Below, piece by piece: positions 1-11,905 of a stretch of 64,000 nt of DNA; position 1 is the first letter of the stretch; the number at the start of each line of letters is the position of its first letter. The stretch covers positions 1,506,312,545 through 1,506,376,544 of the forward strand of contig OX336388.2 in NCBI GenBank assembly GCA_946902985.2. Reading direction: 5' to 3'. A model generated the notes under the pieces. It had not been told where the DNA came from. It saw only the letters and a program-made list of their open reading frames with translations, and did no database searches. This stretch comes from Meconema thalassinum. Taxonomy: Eukaryota > Arthropoda > Insecta > Orthoptera > Tettigoniidae. Made by a program: the position numbers and the translations under genes.

Positions 1-277
1 GAAATAAAACATCGAATCATTTATCCATCAGAGGATAAAGGGTTCAGTACCTTAAGAGATGGAACTAAGAATATATTTAGTCACCAGGGCTGCCAACTGT
101 AGTTCTCTATTAGGCTACATTATGCCAGGTATACAGTATTTCGAAGTAATTAGAAATTTCGATATTACCAAATTAATTTCGTCATTATTCTAGATAGATC
201 CATATAGGTTAATCTTTGGCATGAATCTTAAATTTTAATAAAAGTAGGCTCTTTAGTTCGTCCCGGAACTTCTTGTT
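1..277 (+). mobile_element. HINE (Helentron-derived) type B, 3' part, cut by window edge
   Basis: The stretch matches the reverse complement of the start of the element at 10492-11905. Shared parts are the wording around 'caccagggctgcca', the AT-rich stretch around 170-220, and the 3' end AAAGTAGGCT, a short hairpin (AGTTC/GAACT) and CTTGTT. An AGTAGGCT subterminal repeat followed by a hairpin and no target duplication is the layout of Helentron-associated non-autonomous elements. The 5' part lies outside the window. No protein is coded. Confidence 0.7.
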
Positions 278-849
278 TACTTTTAAATTTAAATTGTTCT
301 CACTTAAATAAGTTAGATATTTACTTCATTATAAATTTTAACATTCCACAAGAATAATCGATGAAATAATGCTGAATGGATCAACCATCTTCATCTTTGG
401 TAACGAAAACTGTAATAGATGGTTTCTATGCAGACCCTATCCTACTGTATAACTGCATGACAAATTTCGTTCGTCAGGCGAACATCATCCAATCCAATTC
501 ACGTGTGTACTTATATTTAGGTTTCGTGGATATGTAGACTGTATAACATATAAAAGTATAACTAACATCTAAATATAAGTTTATCATTGTTATCAGTGGT
601 ACGTCTCAGCATAATTAGCTTCTAAAACATTATGAAATGTTAAGCTTAAAAGGGAATCCTCGAGTATATCTAAATTTGATATGATAACGGCTCTAAAGTT
701 TACCCCGCATGTTGAAAACTTCCAAAGTCACGAAATATGTTCTCATATTAATTTCAAACGGCTGGAATTCTAAAAACTACAGTGGCGATGTGGGAAGTTC
801 TGTTGTGTCGTAAAACTTCAACCTGTTGTGATCTTCCAATCATCCGGGT
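278..849. other. No recognised feature
   Basis: AT-rich sequence. I see no long open frame, repeat family or RNA gene in it. Confidence 0.5.
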
Positions 850-1145
850 TCTATTCTTGGCTTTGTAAAGTAATTTAATTCTGGTCCATGGACTGTAACG
901 GTGTGCTCTCAGCCGCGGGAGTCTAAACTGAGAAGATGTGGGTTAGATTTCCTCCATATCCCTAAAGTGAATCCACGTGGATTTACCACTTCTACTCCAG
1001 GTATTTGCTGAGTTAACTTAAGGCTGTCTCATTCCCAATCCTGTTTTTAGTCACAATTTGATGCACCACTAGAGTCACTATAGTAGCCTAACATAGGTTA
1101 TCAGAAAAACCTACACATACCCAAATACACGCAAGCCCCTTTCAA
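850..1145 (+). repeat. Degraded SINE-like sequence
   Basis: The stretch shares an ordered set of blocks with the SINE-like copies at 8950-9310 (reverse) and 28325-28730: 'taatttaattctggtc', a CTCAGCC-type block, a block like 'cacttctactccag', and near the 3' end 'aggttatcagaaaaa'. Divergence is high and no target duplication was found. It is probably an old SINE copy of the same superfamily. Confidence 0.45.
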
Positions 1146-1600
1146 CTCATTGTTTTCGATGCTATAGTGTTTACAAAATTGTTTACAATTCAGTAACCTA
1201 ATTCGTATTCAGATAACCGAAGCGTTCAGGAACTTGCTTGCATTCTCTTGAAGTAAACTTTGAATATTTCGTCTCGATGCGAACAGTCCAGTCAAACCAG
1301 AGTACATGGAAATGCTATAAGTGCATTTCTGTGCACAATTGTGTCCTATTATCTCTAGTTCACGATACAGTATATGTGACAAAAATATAGGAAGAAAACA
1401 TTAATTATTCAATGTTCAAAATCGAATAAAAAGAATGGTGAAGAAAAAGAAATGTGCACTACCTACGTGGAAAATGCGAAAATATTGCAACTGCAGAGAT
1501 TGGAATGGGGATCAAGCCCGTATAGCATCCAATAGATCAGCAATGCATCTAATAGTGAAGTATGATCCCCGACGAATAGTGTGAGTTAACATATATGTTA
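1146..1600. other. No recognised feature
   Basis: No long frame or repeat that I can assign. It lies between two SINE-like stretches. Confidence 0.45.
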
Positions 1601-1826
1601 TACAAGCAACCGCCGCGCCGCCTTCAATAGTCTAAAGGTACGTGTTAACATTCTTGCCCCAAAGGTCCTGGTCTTGATTCCTGGATCTGCCATAAAAATT
1701 AATTTAGTCTGAAGTTTGAAACATGGTGCACTCAGTCTCGTGAGGCAAAACTGAGAGGATATTTCGACTCCCACCTATCCATCCTAGAAGTGGTTTGCCA
1801 TTTCTGAAGTGATAGAAGCCATTTTT
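1601..1826 (+). repeat. tRNA-derived SINE-like copy, interrupted by a HINE
   Basis: A tRNA-like head has a box-B-like stretch ('ggtcttgattcctgg', about 1669-1683). It is followed by a body homologous to the reverse copy at 8950-9310 (blocks like 'actcagtctcgtgaggcaaa' and 'ccatcctagaagtgg'). The HINE starting at 1827 ends the similarity, so the SINE is probably the older insertion. Confidence 0.45.
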
Positions 1827-1890
1827 AGCCTACTTTCGATTTTTGCAAAAAATGAAAGTAGACTTATGAGATCAACACACGGCGAAAAAA

Positions 1891-2012
1891 GTGTGTCTGT
1901 CTGTGTGTGTGTATGTGTGTGTGTGAGTCTGTGTGTGTGTGTGTATGTGTGTGTGTGAGTCTCTGTGTGTGTGTGTGTGTGTGTGTGTCTGTGTGTGTGT
2001 GAGTGTGTGTAC
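1891..2012 (+). repeat. (TG)n-rich microsatellite inside HINE-A
   Basis: Alternating TG with interspersed TC and TA steps, just after the HINE 5' terminus. The same run sits at the same place in the copies at 5560 and 17929, so it belongs to the element. It creates spurious His/Thr-rich frames on the reverse strand. Confidence 0.9.
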
Positions 2013-2034
2013 TCTGAATGTCTGTCCCCCCCTA

Positions 2035-4745
2035 TCAATTCGAACACGGTGAATGCGAATTGAACGAAATTTGGTACAAAGGTAGCACTAGCAAAGGACA
2101 CCTCAGTGTCATGTTTTATATCGCCGCCATCTTGACGGAAACGTAATGGCGGCCACACAAATGTTCAAAGCTTAAATCAAATTACGACTAACCTAATCAT
2201 CCGATCTCTACCAAATTTTGCAACAACATACCTTTATGGGGGGAGCATCGTTTGACCAAACCAATAGGTCATCAGCGTAATAGTTTGCGGATGGCGGCCA
2301 TCTTTGTGTAAAAATCGATTCCCCCTATTAATTCGAACACGGTGCAACCGAATGGAACGAAATTTGGTACAGAGGTAGTACTAACAAAAGGCACCTCAGT
2401 GTCATATTTTATATCGCCGCCATCTTGACGGAAACGTAATGGCGGCCACACAAATGTTCAAAGCTTAAATCAAATTACGACTAACCTAATCATCCGATCT
2501 CTACCAAATTTTGCAACAACATACCTTTATGGGGGGAGCATCGTTTGACCAAACCAATAGGTCATCAGCGCAATAGTTTGCGGATGGCGGCCATCTTTGT
2601 GTAAAAATCGATTCCCCCTATTAATTCGAACACGGTGCAACCGAATGGAACGAAATTTGGTACAGAGGTAGTACTAACAAAAGGCACCTCAGTGTCATAT
2701 TTTATATCGCCGCCATCTTGACGGAAACGTAATGGCGGCCACACAAATGTTCAAAGCTTAAATCAAATTACGACTAACCTAATCATCCGAACTCTACCAA
2801 ATTTTGCCACAACATACCCTTATAGAGGAAGCATCCTTTGACCAAATGAATAGGTCATTAGCCTAATAGTTTGCGGATGGCGGCCATCTTTGTGTGAAAA
2901 TAAATTCCTCCTATTAATTCAAACACGGTGAAACCGAATGGAACGAAATTTGGTACAGAGCTAGTACTAACAAAAGGCACCTCAGTGTCATGTTTTATAT
3001 CGCCGCCATCTTGGCGGAAACGTAATGACGGCCACACAAATGTTCAATGCTTAAATCAAATTACGACTAACCTAATCATCCGAACTCTACCAAATTTTGC
3101 CACAACATACCCTTATAGAGGAAGCATCCTTTAACCAAATGAATAGGTCATTAGCCTAATAGTTTGCGGATGGCGGCCATCTTTGTGTGAAAATCAATTC
3201 CTCCTATTAATTCAAACACGGTGAAACCGAATGGAACGAAATTTGGTACAGAGCTAGTACTAACAAAAGGCACCTCAGTGTCATGTTTTATATCGCCGCC
3301 ATCTTGGCGGAAACGTAATGGCGGCCACACAAATGTTCAATTCTTAAATCAAATTACGACTAACCTAATCATCCGAACTCTACCAAATTTTGCAACAACA
3401 TACCTTTATGGGGGGAGCATCCTGTGACCAAACTAATAGGTCATCAGCGTAACAGTTTGCGGATGGCGGCCATCTTTGTGTGAAAATCGATTCCCCCTAT
3501 TAATTCGAACACGGTGCAACCGAATGGACGAAATTTGGTACAGAGTTAGCTCTAGCAAAGGGAACCTCTGGGTCATGTTTTATATCGCCGCCATCTTGAC
3601 TGAAACGTAATGGCGGCCACACGAATGTTCAAAGCTTAAATCAAATTACGATTAACCTAATCATCCGATCTCTACCAAATTTTGCAACTACATACCTTTA
3701 TGGAGGTAGCATCCTTTGACCAATCTAATAGGTCATTCGCCTAATAGTTTGCGGATGGCATCCATCTTTATGTCAAAATTGATTCCCCCTATTAATTCGA
3801 ACACGGTGGAACCGAATGGAATGAAATTTGGTACAGAGGTAGTACTAACAAAAGGCACCTCGGTGTCATCTTTTATATCGCCACCATATTGACAGAAACG
3901 TAATGGCGGCCACACAAATGTTCAAAGCTTACATTAAATTACGACTAACATAACCATCCGATCTCTACCAAATTTTGCAACAACATACCTTTATGGGGGG
4001 AGCATCCTTTGACCAATCTAATAGGTCATTCGCCTAATAGTTTGCGGATGGCGGTCATCTTTGTGTCAGAATCGATTCCCCCTATTAATTCAAACACGGT
4101 GAAACCGAATGGAACGAAATTTGGTACAGAGATAGCACTAGCAAAGGGCATCTCAGTGTCATGATTAATATCGCCGCCATATTGACAGAAACGTAATGGC
4201 GGCCAAACAAATGTTTTAAGCTTAAATCAAATTACGACTAACATAACCATCCGATCTCTACCAAACTTTGCAACAGCATACCTTTATGGAGGGAGCATCC
4301 TTTGACCAATCTAATAGGTCATTAGCCTAATAGTTTGCGGATGGCGGCCATCTTTATGTCAAAATTGATTCCCCCTATTAATTCGAACACGGTGGAACCG
4401 AATGAACGAAATTTGGTACAGAGGTAGAAACAGCAAAGGGCACCTCAGTGTCATGTTTTATATCACCACTATCTTGACGGAAACGTAATCGCGGCCACCC
4501 AAATGTTTAAAGCTAAAATGTAATTACGACCAACCTAATAATCTAGTCTCCACCAAATTTTGCAACACTATATCTTTATGTGGGAAACATATGCTGACCA
4601 AACTGCAAGAACATAAGCCCAATAGTTTGCAGATGGTGGCCAAGTATGTGTGCAAATGGATTCCCCCTATCAATTCAAATACGGTGAAACCTAATTGAAC
4701 GAAGTTTGGTACAGAGGTAGCACTAGCAAAGGGCACCTCATATTC
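2035..4745 (+). repeat. 293-bp tandem array, about ten units, in HINE-A copy 1
   Basis: The phrase 'aacgaaatttggtac' recurs about ten times. 'attcgaacac'-type anchors at 2331, 2624 and 2917 are exactly 293 bp apart. Each unit carries 'atcgccgccatcttgac', 'taatggcggccac' and 'ggatggcggccatcttt'. The first and last units are the most diverged, as expected for an array that expands and homogenises from the middle. Frames of 60-70 codons here are by-products of the repeat. Confidence 0.92.
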
Positions 4746-4892
4746 ATGTTTAATATCCCTATAGCACGTTGTATTTCAACAAGCTACTACAACCAACATT
4801 CAATCATACTCCTTGAAAAGGACAAAGAGTTATAACAATACACATGCATTTAGGAGAAAGTAGGCTATATGTTCTTTACTGAACATCTTGTT

Positions 4893-5559
4893 ATCATTTC
4901 AAATGATCTTGTCGACTTCATCGTTATGCTTAGGTCTACCGTTATGCGTTATGGTTACGGCGTGTATGACGTCATCATATTGTTCAGTGCATATGCACCG
5001 AGTATGAGTTTACTCCTGGGGTCTGGCGTTATGCGATACGGAGATGGCGAGTAAGTGACGTCATGCAGAAGAGTGCACCTACCGCTCTCAGTTCCCCGCG
5101 CGGGAAGCCTAAGTTAATGGTTAATGGAGTCTGTTGAAAGAGTCCTGGGGCTTTGAGCGAAGCGAGAAGCCCTCCTGAGCCTTTCTAACATGTGTAGCAT
5201 TTGTAGCATTCCTCATTTGAAATGATATAAAGTCTAGTCTCTCAGACTGAATGTGTCTTATTTTCTTTTTTATTAATATAATAATAATTATTATTCATTA
5301 TTATTCATGTATGTTGCCTGTGATCTATTGAATTATTAATGTAAATAACTTCTGGAATCATGCTGTCACCAATATTTTGTTAATTATATTCTAAGTTAAC
5401 CGTTCCTCTTTAAACTGGTGGCCTGTTGTTTGTGGCTGTACACAAAATATGCACTGCACTATAATGGAAAAAGGGTATTAAACTTACCTGTTGTTCAAAA
5501 TTTGAGTCCTATGGCGTCCGCTCCTGTTCACTGTCTTCCAATTAAGCACCTCATGTTTT
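4893..5559. other. No recognised feature
   Basis: The spacer between two HINE-A copies. A short palindromic stretch ('ggggctttgagcgaagcg' with an inverted partner) lies near 5150 and AT-rich trinucleotide runs near 5280. No gene is seen. Confidence 0.45.
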
Positions 5560-6978
5560 AGCCCACTTTCTATTTTTGCAAAAAATGAAAGTAGATATAT
5601 GAGATCTACACGGGCCAAAATTGTCAGTCTGTCTGTGTGTGAGTGTGTGTGTGTATATCTGTCCCCTCTCCCTAACAATTCAAACACGACGGAACCGAAT
5701 TGAACGAAATTTGGTACAGAGGTATCACTAGCAAAAAGCACCTCATTGTCACGTTTTATATTGCCACCATCTTTACCAAAACTTAATTATGGCCACTCAA
5801 ATGGTCCAAATTTAAGAATTTAATTACGACCAAACTAAACATGGATCATTACCAAATTCGTTAAAACATACCTTTATATAGGACGTGTCTTGCGTCCAAA
5901 CTACAAGGTCATCATCCGTACCATTTAAGGATGGCGGTCGTGTGAATTATGCAAGCTTTATAATGCATAACTTAGGACCGACCAGTTCCAATTATCGAAC
6001 GGAGAATGGGTTAAACTGTTCTAAAGTACCTGTCCCGTTTGAAATTAAAAGTTTATATTATAATATAATATGGTACTGCAGAAGTGACTTAAGGAAGTTG
6101 AGTCGTGTCGGTTAGGCTACAAGGCAAGATGGTAGCTGATCTGTCATTCTAACCTAAATTTCACAAATTTGAGTATGCTGTATGCAACATGGCCTACTGA
6201 TAGTAATAATATAAACTTTGTATGAAATGGATTATAATTAATATATTCTCCGGTGAATAAATCGTTTATTCCAAGTCATTATATGCTAATACGTTGTATG
6301 TAAATCGATTGATAACATTTCACTTCGGTGGGCACTTTTGGCTCTGTGTTAAGCTTTGGTCTTTCATCCGGACGGCCGGGGTCCAAAACTCATCAGAGTT
6401 GTATTTTTTTGCTTGATTTTTATATTGATTGATTGTTAAGTACTGAGACGTTATAAAATTGAGCGTTAAGTTGTGCATCTTGCAATGGAAAATATATATT
6501 TAATTAAAGCAAAGTTCACAACCTGATCTGCACGAGTGACATCTACTAGCAACCAAGTGAACTATTTGTGTGGTAACCACGGCCTACTAGAAGCAAGCTG
6601 CGCTCTATACCAGCCGTAACATTCCCAGTTAGTGAACCCATGGATACGATGCAATTGAAAGATTTTCTCTTGTTGCCGATGGAGCGCACTCGCATCCATG
6701 GATAGGCGCGACTAAAAATTAGTTGTGAAATAGGCTTATTAAATGTGTTTCTCCCAGTGATAGGTTTTGCCCAACGAAATTTTGTTTCAGTTTCATTTAT
6801 TATATGTAGTCGGTGTTAATATACTGAAATCCTACGTTGTTTGGAGTGTATTCTGATGGAATTGTAAAATGCTGGGGTAAATTATAAACAATGGTGTGAA
6901 TGCCACTGCTCAAATCCAGTGTGTCATGCTGTTGTGTGCCATTTTGCACTTCGAAGGATAAGGACAAAGAGTTATAAC

Positions 6979-8068
6979 TAGGGTTCGGATCGATATGCTC
7001 GATAAAATCTCCAGATATGCTCGAAAAGCATGTGTTTTATGCTCGAAAGATATGCTCTAAAAACCCATTATATGCGGTTAAATATGCAGAATATGCTCGA
7101 AAAACACCGTTAAGAACTATAGAAAGGGAAGTGAAACGAAAAAAAACAATAACATACCTTTATATACGAGCTTTATTTTCTAATTGCATGTATGATACTC
7201 TGCAATATACTCGCATTCAAGTTTTTCAAGTATATATCAGAGAAGTTTTCTTATAAAAGTTACAGTTTAAAAGTTCATTTACAAATTGTTCAGAATGAGG
7301 CGAGTCAATGAAGTATCTTTATTGGTCTGTACAACAAGAATTTTTTCTATGTTTTCAGTTTTGAACGATTTTCTTAAATCAGTCAATAAAAGTTTCAATG
7401 ACGAGAACGACCTCACTAAAGGTTCTACCATTCGCACCAGATAGGCTTTTAAATAATTATTTCTGTTTTCGAACCTTAAGGATGGTCAGGACCTGAATTC
7501 GGGAGGGGGGGGGGGGAAATTCGAAGAAAAACAAACTATTTAGACGAAAACCACAAGAATATGCATTTATATGGTTCTATTCTGAAAACCGCGGTTTTAT
7601 GCATTTATATGCTCGATAAATTTCAATTCTGTTGGTCCCAGAGAGGTGAAAATACCACCGAAAGGCTTCTTTCAATGTGTACTGAAAATCCACAGCCTGC
7701 TTCCAGTCTCCGACCGGGTCAGGGAATGGAATGAATGAAGCCACATCTACCGGCGAGGATATGAACTGTGCCGGCTGCCGAGGCCTGACGCACTCCTCTG
7801 GGGCAATGATTAAATGAATGACAGATGAAATGAAATGATAGTGGTGAGTGTTGCTGGAATGAAATTTTGACAGGGAAAACCGGAGTACCCGGCGAAAAAC
7901 CTGTCTGCCTCCGTTTTGTCCAGCACAGATCTCACATGGAGTGACCGGGATTTGAACCACGGATCCAGCGGTGGGAGGCCGGCGTGCTGCCGCCTAAGCC
8001 ACGGAGGCTACTTTCAATGTGTACTATTCAGGAAAAAAATATGCAAATATGCTCGAATCCGAGCCCTA
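6979..8068. mobile_element. Non-autonomous hAT-like element with 8-bp target duplication
   Basis: Terminal inverted repeats read TAGGGTTCGGATCGATATGC on the left and, reverse-complemented, TAGGGCTCGGATTCGAGCAT on the right. Flanks are GTTATAAC (6971-6978) and GTTATAAG (8069-8076), an 8-bp duplication with one mismatch, the length expected for the hAT superfamily. The interior repeats 'atatgctcga' motifs and encodes no transposase. A SINE lies inside at 7684-8010, so the element itself is about 750 bp. The left half of the interrupted HINE resumes after it. Confidence 0.7.
7684..8010 (-). repeat. tRNA-derived SINE with 15-bp target duplication
   Basis: Read on the reverse strand, the head has a box-A-like TGGCTTAGGCGG and a box-B-like GGTTCAAATCC with tRNA-like spacing, then a roughly 250-bp body. 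The copy is flanked by perfect direct repeats CTTTCAATGTGTACT at 7669-7683 and 8011-8025, the mark of LINE-mediated insertion. Transcription would be by RNA polymerase III. The 127-codon frame across it is fortuitous. Confidence 0.85.
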
Positions 8069-8120
8069 GTTATAAGTATACACATACATTTAGGCTATAT
8101 GTTCTTCCTTGCATCTTGTT

Positions 8121-8949
8121 ATGTAATGTACATAAAAGCGTGTTATTTTGTGGTAAATATCTTATGTAATATTTTTCATATTAGGGCACATAATACTTGT
8201 TTTTCCGCCTAATGTAATTGGGCACAAGTTGTGTTGACCGACTGGAAAGCTTCCTATTCTCCATTGTTATCGGCTTCTCTTCTATCCACTTCTAACCATA
8301 AGTTTTAAGGTATGCCAACTATAGAGTTGGAATTATTACCGATCATAAGATGAAATGAAGCCATTTTCCTAGTAACGAGGCTAAATACTGGAGACTATAG
8401 TATCTTGGTCTTCCTCCTTTTCGTTCAAATAATAGAGACTTACTAACGGAATCTTCGAAAAAAAATCATTTAATGATTAATTAGAAAAAAATAAATCAAA
8501 ATACGCTTTTAAAAATGACGATGATGTTTTTTTTAAATGAAGGGTTAATAACCGTGGACTTGTAAATATAAACATTCTTAAAAATTGTACAACGATACAA
8601 TATTTTCCTTTACGAACTATGCTATTAATTTCGGAATGGTTTGATGGATGACATGACAAATAACAGCCATTATATAATTGCTTTCATTTGTACATATAAT
8701 ACAGTATCTCCAATTACTAAATTGAGACTATTCGAGTATTTTTCAATTTATTTTATGGAACAGGCCGTTCACAGGGTAATTACATACTTCAGGGCACATC
8801 TGAGAATCCAATTTAAATTTCATCTGTTAAAATACAGAGTTAACTAATTGCCTTTTTTTCTTTCTAAAAGATGAAACGTTCATATTAGGCCTACGTTATT
8901 TGAGTTAAAAGTAAATTCATCACACGTTTTGTCTACACGAGTGTGAGAG
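8121..8949. other. No recognised feature
   Basis: AT-rich sequence. Frames here are under 70 codons and have no recognisable similarity. Confidence 0.45.
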
Positions 8950-9310
8950 AAGTTGTTGTTGATGATTCAATAGGGGCTTTGCGACATCAACGTCATGTAG
9001 TCCCGTGTAATTGGATGCATGTAGAATTTTTCTGATAACCTGTGTTATTGTGATCGCGTGTGTATATTTGTAATGCAGATGAGAATTGGAAAGGAGGTGG
9101 CCGTGGATTTAAGTTAGGAAATATTTACTTGGAGTAGAAGAGAGAAACCACTGAAAGCCTTTTTCCAGGATGGCTAAGGTAGGATTCGAAACCGCCTCTT
9201 CTCTGTTTTGCCTCATGAGGCTGAGTATACCTTATTCCAGCCCTGAGACCAGAATTAAATTTCTTGACAGAGCAAGGAATCGAACTAGGTGTGAGAGAAT
9301 TGGATAAGGA
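8950..9310 (-). repeat. SINE-like copy
   Basis: On the reverse strand this gives a box-B-like 'gttcgattcc' (about 9275), 'taattctggtctcaggg', 'actcagcctcatgaggcaaa', a second 'gtttcgaatcc' and, near the 3' end, 'aggttatcagaaaaatt'. These blocks occur in the same order at 850-1145 and in part at 1601-1826. No clear target duplication was found. Confidence 0.5.
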
Positions 9311-9621
9311 ATCATTTCCCTTAGTGATCGCTAACTGTTTATCATCAACTTGTGATTACTGTAGAAGATGACATTTTAAAATTGTCCTTGTTACCGCGCC
9401 TATTCTGATTGAAAGCAGAAACTATGAATGAGGGGCTTGTCCTTTTTATTAGGCCTTCCATATTTCAAGGATAATTTATGTTAAATGAAATAGAGGCAAT
9501 GAAATCTCATATGTCGAAATTTTTCACAGTGGAAATGTTGTTGTAAGTAATTTATAATATTTGTATTAAAGCACAAAATATGCAGTATGAAATTACAACT
9601 ACTTTGCAGCGAACTGAGACA

Positions 9622-10491
9622 GAGATAACCTCCTCTCCCACACCATATCACGTGGTATCAATCACATCTTCTACCATATAGGGCACACACACAATTTAAA
9701 TCTGGCTGATCATATCTTCTGTTACTGCACACATTGAAGTGAAAACCATGTACCAAGGATCTCGTTACCAGGCGCCTAAGCTCGTAGAAGCTCTCTGTCC
9801 AGTCCCGTGATGTCATCGCATCCGTCGCGTAAAATTCTTGCCAGATGCTATCTTTCTTAGACATTATTTCCCGAAGTAGTGTCTCATAACCATGTGTTGT
9901 TGGCAAAAGTATCTGCAGTCTCAGTTCTTCGACAAAGGGGAGCTCACTTGAGAGTTCATAAACCAAACGAGAAAGAGTAAATATGGAGAGGCATAATACT
10001 TTTTATTAGTAGACGGCCTTGACCCTTTCTATCTCCACTAGATGCTTATACTTTAGGTTTTCCAGGCCATTTGTAACTATCGGAGAGATTTTCAGCCAAA
10101 AGAGACTCATTGCATTCTTTAAGGAAAGTGTTCTGAGATGCCGTATGTCACTCATGGCCTTTATAGCCGCGTTTGATCTGTCCTTCATGTGGATTGTGAA
10201 AACGTTGCCACGCGTCTGAAAAGTCACCCCAAGATAGTTGAAGTGTGTCACACATGTCAGTGGTTTGTCTCCGTAAAGAATTGTTGCTCCTCTTCCTCCT
10301 TTCAGGAAAGACATGGAAACTGTCTTCTTCTCATTCAACTGAAGTTCATTTGATTTCGACCACTCCGCCACGTTATTAAGAGCCTGTTGTAGCACCACTT
10401 CACTGGTTGACGTTAGAACCATGTCATTTGCGTAAATATATAACTTCACATTTGAGAGTAATACTTGCTCAACGTCTGCCGTAGCAATAAT
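9622..10491 (-). pseudogene. APE-type LINE reverse transcriptase, C-terminal half, broken
   Basis: One reverse-strand frame runs from the HINE junction to about 9622. It contains a degenerate catalytic box YANDMVLTS (YADD in active enzymes), then the RT thumb-like stretch with FNYLGVTFQ, and a C-terminal Cys/His cluster (CVC, CD, YHV, C) typical of LINE ORF2. The frame is interrupted by two adjacent TAA codons at about 10003-10008 and a TGA near 9655 where an Arg CGA is likely ancestral. The N-terminal half lies beyond the inserted HINE: a stub reading LSPILF abuts the other side at about 11906-11923. The clade is uncertain. Confidence 0.75.
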
Positions 10492-11794
10492 AACAAGAAG
10501 TTCCGTGACGAACTAAAGAGCCTACTTTTCTTAAAATTTAAGATTCATGCCAATGATTTATCTATGTGGACCTATATAGAATAATGACGAAATTAAGTTG
10601 GTAATATCGAAATTTCTAATATAAATTCTAATTATCCTAATAGAGAACTACAGGTGGCAGCCCTGGTGACTAAATATATTCAAAATTCCATCCCTTAAGG
10701 TACAGAATACAAAATTTGGTTGAATTCCAGTGGATAGCATGGACGTTACATGCAGTTTAACATTGGATCTAACAGCGTGCGTAAAATCATGTTGGCAACA
10801 ATGATATTCATGTATTGGTCAGAAATAATCTGAAATAATATGATCTATTGTTGTGTCAATTTTGAATGAAATCCATTAGTTAGTATAGAAGTTACATGCA
10901 TTTTAAAATTGGACCTACCAGCAGGCTTAGAATCATGTTGGCAGCACTGACGTATATTAGTTACTCCAAGTTAATCTAGAATGCCAGATACTATACGTGT
11001 GCAAAGTTTAGAGCTATGGGCTTGCATACTTTCTGATATATTGATATTAGGGTAACAAAAATAGAGACAGTTTTTATTAACAGTTGGCAGCCCTAGTTAC
11101 GTTTTAGAATCGGCATAGTCATATCTGTTATGGTACACATAGCACACTCGAAATTTGGTTGAAATCCAAATGATAGTACAGAAGTTACATGTATTTAAAG
11201 TTGGACCTCTCAGCAGGATTAGAATCATGTTGGTAGCACTGACGTATATAAGTTACTCCAAATTAATATAGAATACGTGTGCATAGTTTAAAGCTGTCGG
11301 CTTGCACACTTTCTGATATATGGGTATTTTTTTTTTTAATGAGAGCATTTGTTATCAGTTGGCCACCCTGGTGGCTCTTAAGAATACGCTCAGTCATGTC
11401 TGTTTATGTACACATAGCACATGAGAAATTTGGTTGAAATCCAATTGATAGTGTAAAAGTTATATGCATTTAAAATTTGGATCTATCAGTAGGCTTATAA
11501 TCATTTTGGCAACACTGCCATGTATGGTCTCATGGAAATTAAACTGCAATATTATTATCTATACGCGTGCCAATTTTGAAATAGCTCCCATTCATACCTT
11601 CCAAGATATCCAACATGGAGCCCAAATTTAAATTGCGATTTTCCAGCAGTTGGTAGCACTGATATTATTTTCAATTATGGCCGTGAGATATTCAGGTATA
11701 GATCTCTACTCCTACCAAATTTTGTTTCGATTGCTGCAGCCGTTTAGGAGTTGATAGGGGGGGGGCAGCACACACACAGCCAGACAGACAGAAG

Positions 11795-11828
<34 letters not shown>

Positions 11829-11905
11829 AGGACAGACAGACACACATTTGTCCGATCTCATAAGTCTACTTTTTCCTAATTTTTGCAAAATGTGAAAAGT
11901 AGGCT
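10492..11905 (-). mobile_element. HINE type B with about 280-bp internal repeats
   Basis: On the reverse strand it starts AGCCTACTTTTCAC with a TTTTGCAAAAAT palindrome and the ATGAGAT motif, then a (GTCT)n-type run (11783-11840). At least three diverged repeats of about 280 bp follow (the 'aaatttggttgaaatcc' anchors at about 11153 and 11432 are 279 bp apart). It ends AAAGTAGGCT, hairpin, CTTGTT. Termini match HINE-A, but the internal repeat differs. It is inserted in the LINE RT frame and has no coding capacity. Confidence 0.75.

Larger units (their letters stand above)
1827..4892 (+). mobile_element. HINE-A copy 1 (Helentron-derived, ten-unit array)
   Basis: The 5' end AGCCTACTTTC begins a near-palindrome (CTACTTTC, spacer containing TTTTTGCAAAAA, GAAAGTAG). 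A TG-rich run and about ten tandem units of 293 bp follow. The 3' end has AAAGTAGGCT, a hairpin (ATGTTC/GAACAT) and CTTGTT. The 5' AGCCTACTTT is repeated inverted near the 3' end, just inside the hairpin: the asymmetric terminal inverted repeat of Helentrons and HINEs. No coding capacity and no target duplication are seen. It is nearly identical in layout to the copy at 17929-20967. It is non-autonomous and needs Helentron Rep/helicase in trans. Confidence 0.8.
5560..8120 (+). mobile_element. HINE-A copy 3, single repeat unit, carrying nested elements
   Basis: The 5' end AGCCCACTTTC with the TTTTTGCAAAAA palindrome, a TG-rich run and one diverged 293-bp-type unit (about 5680-5960) match HINE-A. 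The 3' end is recognisable at 8090-8120 (GGCTATATGTTCTTCCTTGCATCTTGTT-like, here quoted only by its CATCTTGTT end). The stretch 'aaggacaaagagttataa' that precedes the 3' end in other copies is interrupted by a hAT-like insert at 6979-8068. About 1 kb (5960-6960) is unlike the other copies and unassigned. Higher divergence suggests an older copy with only one unit. Confidence 0.65.

Noticed and set aside
1784..2158. 124-codon His/Thr-rich frame on the reverse strand (and the similar frames near 17653-18232)
   Set aside because: Produced by the (TG)n run of HINE-A; the same run occurs in other copies with different frames.
2928..4736. Several 60-70 codon frames inside the 293-bp array that resemble each other
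   Set aside because: They recur because the DNA repeats. Frames are opened and closed by single changes between units, and no codon-type conservation is visible.
7577..7960. 127-codon reverse-strand frame
   Set aside because: It lies across a tRNA-derived SINE with clear target duplications.
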